Below, one piece after another: positions 56,313 to 64,000 of a DNA stretch of 64,000 nt. A model generated the notes under the pieces. That model had not been told where the DNA came from. It searched no databases and was given only the letters and a program-made list of their open reading frames with translations. The position numbers and the translations under genes were made by a program. The stretch covers positions 58,320,676-58,384,675 of the forward strand of contig CM072516.1 of the NCBI GenBank assembly GCA_036898135.1, in the 5' to 3' direction. How positions within the stretch are numbered: the first letter of the stretch is position 1; every line of letters starts with the position of its first letter. Source of the DNA: Oncomelania hupensis. Its lineage: Eukaryota; Mollusca; Gastropoda; Littorinimorpha; Pomatiopsidae.

Positions 56313-56315
<3 letters not shown>

Positions 56316-56461
56316 GGAAAGACTTATCACCATCAAAATAATTAGTCTAAAATCTGAATCCCTCATTTTAAAAAAGTTTTCAAGTCTCTCTCTCTCCCTC
56401 TCTCTCTATCTTAAAATAATATTTTAAACCTTACATCAAAGTCTTGTAAAATGTAAAAGTA

Positions 56462-56740
56462 GAGGTAGTCCCATAGCCTTGTGGCCGTAGAGGAGCGTGA
56501 TGTTGGAGATCACACTTATCTTGGGCCAGCGTAATGAGGGTGATGCCCATCTCTCTCCCTCGCTGCTTTACCTTCGCCACCCTTAAGAGAGCAGGTACTC
56601 AGTCACAGTTGAGTCAACTGGGGGCGTTGTTATTTGTCGCTTCACGTTTTGCGGTCACTCATCCAAGTGCTAACCGCACTGGACGGTGCTTAATTAACTT
56701 GCGACACAGTAGCGAGTGCCACTGCGCTATCCCACACCCC
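56462..56740 (-). mobile_element. tRNA/5S chimeric SINE copy
   Basis: Reverse copy of 52960-53255 over nearly its full length, including the 5S block (GGTCACTCATCCAAGTGCTA on the plus strand) and the A-box-like head near 56730. Confidence 0.8.
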
Positions 56741-56926
56741 ATACACAATTTAGCCCAAGGTGAAATTTAAAAGGGGATGGGATTGTGAGAGGGGAGGGGG
56801 TCAGCTTAGCTTAGTCAGCACAGCTCGCGTTCCAGAGAGGGTAAAGGGTCCGATCCGAAAGTTAAATGACCTGTGACTATCCGTTAATCAGTCTATTAGT
56901 GAGTGGTTGTTTCATCGCGCGTAATA

Positions 56927-56987
56927 AGTCCCCTATACGCTGATGTGTCCGGGGACGGTAATCTACCTACTGAAACTGAAACTGAAC
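56927..56987 (+). mobile_element. 61-bp mini-retroposon with 12-bp target duplication
   Basis: AGTCCCCTATACGCTGATGT, then GTCCGGGGACGGTAATCTAC, then a CTGAAA tail. Flanked exactly by TCGCGCGTAATA at 56915-56926 and 56988-56999. Confidence 0.85.
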
Positions 56988-56999
56988 TCGCGCGTAATA

Positions 57000-58409
57000 C
57001 ACATTTGGGGGTCGAAATGTTCCTCCATTCTTTAAATTGGCTTATAACTTCTTTTTGGGTTGTTGTAAATAATACTGCATTTTGCACAACACACAATGTA
57101 TTTATTGCGTACCTTTCAAGTGGGAGAATTTCATTGCTGATCTCTATTTGTTTTTGTTTTGAAATCTTACAGTGATAAGAGCGGGCCATAATATAATGAA
57201 TAAGTTTTATTCATACACATGTTTCTTATTTTTTCCATGATATATTTTAGTAAAACAGTGTTCTTTAAATATGCATCGATTTACGTTTCTCTCTCTCCCT
57301 GTGTGTGTGTGTGCGTGGGTGTGGGTGTGTGTTATATTTTGTGATTATAGCTTGTCTGTGATATAGTATATACACATGCCTATTTTTGATATTTGATATG
57401 TCCATTGTGATTGCGCTTAATGCTGCAACTGTGTATGGAAGATCTTTTAATTAATTGAAGTCTTAAAAGGCGTCGTTTGGATGTGTGTGTGTGTGTGTGT
57501 GCGTGTGTGTATGTGTGTGTAGGTGTGTTCGTGTTGTGTGTGTGTATGTGTGTTCGTGTTGTGTGTGTGTATGTGCGTGTTGTTGATGACTGTTTATCAA
57601 CATGGGAGCAATTTTCATATGCAACGTATGATGTCATTTGGCTGAATAAATCCTGTATTCTGTATTCTGACCTGTCGACTGACAATTGGTCATATGTTGT
57701 ATGTCGTATGACAGCTGAGCTAAGTCCACACCCTGGTCCCCTTCTCTTTAACAAACCCAACGATACGATACCCTTGTACGTATACGATACTAAAGTATCT
57801 AACTACACAAACCCCTGGAAATGCACAATCGCCAAGGGCGGCCAGGTACTCATCTGAATGGCATGTGACAGGATGTCATTTTCCGTTACCGCGGGTAGGC
57901 GCCCGACAGTGCTACGCAAAGCGACTTGAATTACGCGCACTTTATGACCACACAGGTACCAAACCCCCATTTTCCCCTTGCCCTCAGACACCTCCCAAGT
58001 TGATTGAACTGAAGCGGGTGGTATGGAGGAGGGAGTGGGGTGAATGAGGGAGAGAGGGAGAGAAGAGAGGGATGAGAGGAGGTACCATCGACGATGATAT
58101 ACGTTGTGTTTTATTCATGGTCTGTGGTACAAAGTTGATTGAAATGAGAGGTATTAAGGATATCCGGTTGTGGTATATGTGTGTGTATGTGTGCGTGTGT
58201 GTGCGTGTGTATGTGTCTGCCTGCGGGATGGGGGGTGGGGGTGGAAGGTGAGATGAAGTGGGGAGGGGGGAAGAGGGATAGAATAAAATGTTCTGAAGAA
58301 GCGGTACTACTGCGAGAAAGGTTCATCAATAATATTATCATCGTCGTCATCGGTGTCAGCGTCTTCATCATCATCGTCATCATCATCACGAGCTGCAAAA
58401 ACATTGGCG

Positions 58410-58411
<2 letters not shown>
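57000..58411. other. Unassigned region
   Basis: (GT)n-type tract at 57479-57580 and GA-rich 58035-58080. The 126-codon frame across 57477-57857 starts in the GT tract and is not supported as a gene. Confidence 0.45.
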
Positions 58412-58497
<86 letters not shown>

Positions 58498-58654
58498 TCC
58501 GCTCCCCGTGAATGCCAATGTACGATTTCAGTCATTCATCATAGTGTAAGATCGCTATACAAATGGATAACGGCTTGGATTCATCTCAACGATTGCGATA
58601 TATTATTGTCAAAGTTAATATTTATGTATTATGGATTGCTGAAGGCTCGGAATG

Positions 58655-58722
<68 letters not shown>

Positions 58723-58747
58723 TATTATTATTATTATTATTATTATA

Positions 58748-58831
<84 letters not shown>
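58412..58831. repeat. (ATC)n and (ATT)n microsatellites
   Basis: About 28 ATC units at 58412-58497 and about 58 ATT units at 58656-58831, the longest trinucleotide array here. Confidence 0.93.
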
Positions 58832-60780
58832 CGACTTTCGAGTTATGGGATATGATAGGATAGTTATTATTATCATTATGGTTTGTTGTTACATATCGCT
58901 CTTAGAATAGCGTTTTGTTTTGATGCTGGCAGTGAGGTTGGGATTTACACTTCGCCTTTATGAGGAAGGAGCAAGAATTAGCAATAAAGAATAAAAATGT
59001 TGTTTAAAAAAAGACATTATACAAGTACGTCTGTATGGGCTCTGTTATCTTGCACCGAAGAATTCACACAGGGCCACTCTATACACAAGAATTTAGTTCA
59101 GTAGTGTTTGTACCACCTACTGATAAGCTTTTTGTAATGGACGCACCTAACAGTAACAGTGCAGCCCATTAAAAAGGGGAAAACCGTAACCACGCTAAAC
59201 GTTATGGCAGCTCCTATATAGATTATTATTATTGCTCACAATTATTTAGTTTAGAAGTGTGAATGTTCTTTCTTTTCTTCCTCTCCCTATCCCCCTCAAC
59301 CCCTCACGAGCACACCTTCACGCCCCAAACTAGTCGGCTTTGTAATGAACGCATTTAACAGTAGCAGCACTCATGGGGGGAAAACAGTGGAAACGTCATT
59401 ATACTTTTAAAGCTAATAGTCGCACCTATTATTTATTTTATTGTATTGCTATTGCACACAGTTGTTCATTTTAGTAGTGGTTGTTTCCCATCAAACCATT
59501 CTTCCAACAGTACCTAAACCCACCGAAAGAGACAAAGAGAGCGAGACAGACAGACAGGCAGAGGCAGAAAGATAAAGACAGAGAGAGAAAGACAGACAGA
59601 CACAGACAGACATATACAAGGGCAGAAAGACAGAAACAGACAGACACACAGAGAGAGACAAATACAGGGAGAGACAGGGTTAGGGTGGGGAAGACAGACA
59701 ACCAACACAGTCAACGCGAGATTAAAGCTGTTGGGCAAATCTGTACAATTGTTTTGAGATTAATACACAAGATAAGGTTCGGAGCAATATTGTAAGGAAA
59801 AAAAAAGGTAGTAGCTTTAGGGCATAAAGTACGTGATACACCGTTTAATAAAACAGGACTACGAGTAAAATAGTTCTGAAAGATCCTGGTTTTGGAATTC
59901 AGTTAAAACTTGATTTGCCACTTCAAGGATTGTTTGGGTTGTTTTTTTAGAAAAGAAAAAAAAAGAACACCTTTAGTAATGAAAAATCCTAGTAGCCTAG
60001 TCAAACCATGAAAAGACGCATACTTACACACTCACGAATGTTTTAACAGCTGCAAATGGAAGACCTATTCTACCTCTTGGAAAGGGTTGAGGAGTCAGGG
60101 AGGGATGGAGGAGGATGGAATAGGTGGGGGTGAGGAGGAGCAACTTACGGATAATCACCCGCTCTAGTTAATGCAAGACGCGAACAATTTTTGTTTGAAT
60201 CGGAATGAGATTCAGAATTTTTGTTGTCCCTATAAATAATAATAGTACAAGGACATTTTAAAGCTGTGTCCAAAATGTAAAATAAATTTTAATAAAATCA
60301 AAACAGACAGAATTACAAGTTTTGTGTGCGATTCGTGTCACAGTAAAAAAAACTAAGTAGGACAGCGCTGCAGGTATGGAAACAAAACATAAAAATATTT
60401 ACAGTCATGGACCTCACTATCCCTCCCCCCCCCACCCCACACACACACATACACACAAACACCAAAAATATAGATAAATATTTAAAAAAATGAAAATAAA
60501 AATATTTAAAATTAAAAAATAAAATTGAAAAAAGTAATGCCCACTACCCTTTCCCCTCCACCTCTCCTCGTCGATCCCACCTCCAAAAAAAAAATGAAAA
60601 TAAAACAAACAAAAAAAGAAAATAAAGAATAACAAACAAGCGAATGTTTTACAAGTTGTGTTTACGTGATTTGTACCCCATAAAAAGTATCTGAGACTCG
60701 CCTTCAGCTCCTTCTCTGAGTGGAGAAGAGAACAGCTAATCTCAGCTACTCTGTGTTTGCATGATCTGTATTACAAAATC
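58832..60780. other. Unassigned region with a diverged tandem duplication
   Basis: 59130-59250 and 59335-59480 share TTTGTAATGRACGCA, AACAGTARCAG, GGGGAAAAC and the TATTG...CACAATT/CACAGTT end. An AGAC-rich block spans 59530-59670. No supported gene. Confidence 0.5.
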
Positions 60781-60782
60781 GT

Positions 60783-61779
<997 letters not shown>

Positions 61780-61937
61780 TGGAGATAGGATAAAGCCATT
61801 ACTGAAGACATTGAGCGTGACACTGAGCGATGCCCTGAGGGTTGCTGAGGACAGAGAAAGATGGAGCACGCTGGTTAAACGATCTTCTGTGGTGCCCCAA
61901 CGACCTCCGAGTTACGGGATAGGATAGGATAGGATTG
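61780..61937 (+). mobile_element. Ingi-like LINE C-terminal tail
   Basis: The plus strand reads LSDALRVAEDRERWSTLVKR, then SSVVPQRPPSYGIG and a stop, which itself begins the (GGATA)n tail. Confidence 0.8.
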
Positions 61938-62335
61938 CAAACACCATACCGAGCGTGGCGCCCTAGCGGTGTTTATTCCATTGCTATACGGCTTGCCACG
62001 GGATCTTGTTTTAGACGGGGCAAGGGAAGGGTGGGGAAAAAAGGGAGGAATGCTAGAGTTACGGGTGAGGGTGAAGGGTTTAAACCTACACCTTTCTTAT
62101 TAGTCATTTGGCAGTCTTTTGTTTTCATCAGTCTGCCAAAGTTATGCACTATTTAGGCAGTAAGGTGTATCTTACCTAATGGAAACCTATGGCCTAAGAC
62201 TTCGAATATTTACCTGTAACTTGTTTGAGACGAGGAATAAAACGGCGGAAAAAGCATCTAATCTATCTAAGATAAGGAATACGTCCAAGATGTCCTCCTC
62301 ATCAATCTCCTTTCCCATCTCTTTTAATCGATACC
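61938..62335. other. Unassigned sequence
   Basis: No supported gene or repeat. Confidence 0.4.
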
Positions 62336-62346
62336 CCTATGTCATA

Positions 62347-62520
62347 GGGGAAACTCAACTGTGACTGAGTACCTACTCTCTTAAGGGTGGGGAAAGTAAA
62401 GCAGCGAGGGAGAGAGATGGGCATCACCCTCGTTACGCTGGCCCAAGATAAGTGTGATCTCCAACATCACGCTCCCCTACGGCCACAAGGCTATGGGATT
62501 ACCTGTACCTGTACCTTTTA
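62347..62520 (+). mobile_element. tRNA/5S SINE, 5'-truncated
   Basis: 3' body and TACCTG-type tail only. CCTATGTCATA at 62336-62346 and 62521-62531 is an 11-bp target duplication, so truncation happened at insertion. Confidence 0.85.
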
Positions 62521-62567
62521 CCTATGTCATAAAACCTTTGTTCTTTCTTCCGACAAAAACTAAATGC

Positions 62568-62621
62568 CAAACAATACAATACAATACAATACAATACAAT
62601 ACAATACAATACAATACAATC
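62568..62621. repeat. (ACAAT)n pentanucleotide repeat
   Basis: About ten units. Confidence 0.92.
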
Positions 62622-62995
62622 TGAGTAATTAGGCTTACAGTGTCAGCATTAGCACATTCAAAAGCACATGCCATACACAAAACGGACACTCACAATTAAT
62701 ACTCTGCTATAGGACTGTAAACGTCTAGTACAACTAAAAACATTTCACAAAAATGACAACTGAGTAAAACCATGGTCTACCTTGTCTTTTTTGAACCTGC
62801 TGCACCTGAATTGCCGGGTATATTCCTCGACATCGTATAAGGCATCATTATGCCTAACATCAGCCAATAGTGAAACATAATATCTGCCAATGCCTGTAAA
62901 ATGAGATTAACTTAAGAAAAAAAGATTGTTTCATTATAATATTGAAAGCTAAAAACAAGTGTGAAGTTTAAAAAAAAGGGTAATTGTAGATTACA
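62622..62995. other. Unassigned sequence
   Basis: No supported gene or repeat. Confidence 0.4.
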
Positions 62996-63166
62996 GTCAC
63001 ACGACACCGGAGCGTACAGCCGACTACTGGTCACATTATTCTGACACCAGCGAACCAGTTAAAGGTAGGGAAAATAATTTGGTCACACGTTGGCCAATCC
63101 GGGATTCGAACCAGGTACCTTTCGGTTACTACTAAGACGCTCTAGCAACTGAGCTACCCGACCCCA
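62996..63166 (-). mobile_element. tRNA-derived SINE
   Basis: The minus strand has a tRNA-like head at 63098-63165 with A box TAGCTCAGTTGC and B box GGTTCGAATCC, then a body of about 100 bp. Different body from the SINE at 53940. Confidence 0.72.
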
Positions 63167-63239
63167 CAAGCTAGAAGCTCAGTAGAAGCCCAATACAGGC
63201 AAGAGTTCTATTAACACACTCAGCCAATAATCAAATGCA

Positions 63240-63485
63240 TGGACTTTAAAGATCCTGACGCTCATGTCCTAGAAGGATGAATGCCGGCTACACCAATATG
63301 CCCAGCAAGCACTAGGTCCCTTATCTACGTCCCCGGTCGCCCAGGATTGTGCTCAGTGGTCTTGGCGTCAGACAATGCGCCCAAAGGCTGCAAGTGGGCG
63401 CCTCGAGTTAGATCCTGTATCGGCCAGCGCCTTGAGCGGCTCTTGAGCTGGTAAAGCGCTATATAAAAGAAATAAAATAAATAAA
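63240..63485 (+). mobile_element. SINE family A copy, near full length
   Basis: GGACTTTAAAGATCCTGACG to GGTAAAGCGCTATATAAAAG with an AAAT tail. Confidence 0.8.
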
Positions 63486-63654
63486 TAATTAATATCTACA
63501 ACCCCCGCCTAGAACGGGACTAATTTCTCTTAATCTATTGAACATCCACCGTATTGTGTAAAAGATGTGTAATGTAGTCTACGGTTTGGGGGAATACTGC
63601 CCTAACGGTACTGTTTCTTAATCCCGACGATCATCTAAAAACATGCTGTATAGA

Positions 63655-64000
63655 TAAAAGAATTAAAAGCTTTAAAGGTCCCAAATTAGAAGGCTTTGTT
63701 AAGGGGTTTACCACACTGAGCAAAACAATCAGGGTTGCTGAGGACAGGGAAAGATGGAGTACGCTGGTTAAACGATCATCTGTGGTGCCCTTACGACCTC
63801 CGATTTACGGGATAGGATAGGATTTCCATAAAATTGGCATTGTTATTATAATACACAATGATAAAGTGGGTTCTCTTTGCTCAAACCATCCGCTACAAGT
63901 TGAATTTTCCATTTCGGTTCTGACCGGGAGTTATTTCCCCTGTTTTTAATTTGTACAGTCACGTGACCTTTGACCCTATTTTTGAGTGAACCACTCGGCT
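63655..64000 (+). mobile_element. Family Z copy 3 with nested LINE tail
   Basis: 63655-63730 and 63826-64000 match family Z copy 1 (AAAGGTCCCAA and the TTGCTCAAACCATCCGC block). Between them, 63731-63825 is an Ingi-like LINE tail reading RVAEDRERWSTLVKRSSVVP and ending GGATAGGATAGGAT. Runs off the right edge. Confidence 0.68.

Noticed and set aside
56805..56875. tRNA-like sequence on the plus strand (TAGCTTAGTCAGC...GGGTCCGATCC)
   Set aside because: The B box is a poor match and the spacing is irregular; too weak to list as a feature.
57477..57857. 126-codon ORF as a gene
   Set aside because: Begins inside a GT microsatellite and overlaps an equally long frame on the other strand; no family recognised.

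Overview
The window is non-coding animal genomic DNA, most likely from a mollusc and perhaps a gastropod (inference from repeat style only: AT-rich, saturated with di- and trinucleotide microsatellites, L2/CR1-like and Ingi-like LINE ends, tRNA- and 5S-derived SINEs, Ty3/Gypsy LTR elements). I found no host gene. Every protein-coding stretch I can support belongs to a retrotransposon.

Layout. 1-2989: left part of a minus-strand LTR retrotransposon (gag running off the left edge, primer-binding site, 1.55-kb LTR). 2990-6811: microsatellite, two 3' fragments of L2/CR1-like LINEs and a diverged relative of the first LTR. 7048-11452: SINE copies, one member of an unclassified ~570-bp family (X), minisatellites and a tRNA-like sequence. 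11753-29322: the main object, a 17.6-kb tandem Ty3/Gypsy array, LTR fragment / partial internal region / complete LTR / complete internal region / complete LTR, flanked by ATAT on both sides. 29500-36400: short retroposed hairpin tails, minisatellites, 5S-derived SINE, a 432-bp tandem repeat and a decayed LINE reverse transcriptase. 36424-37975: a solo LTR of the first element's family, inserted into that LINE with a 5-bp target duplication. 38000-64000: microsatellites, two terminal-inverted-repeat elements that carry telomere-like tracts, nested family X and family Z repeats, a second solo LTR, Ingi-like LINE tails, 5S- and tRNA-derived SINEs.

How the main element works. Its 2.8-kb LTRs begin TGTAAGCCCC and end GGGGCTTACA. 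A tRNA-Leu primer site follows the 5' LTR. Gag (coiled coil, one CCHC knuckle) is joined to pol (protease, RT, RNase H, integrase) by a -1 frameshift signal: heptamer GGGAAAC just before the gag stop, then a predicted H-type pseudoknot. After pol lies an accessory ORF of unknown function whose N-terminus looks like a C2H2 zinc finger behind a possible 3' splice site. It is damaged in both copies, in different ways. The LTRs differ by only a handful of substitutions, so the array is young. All features were read by eye; similarity claims rest on motif recognition and on comparing copies within the window.
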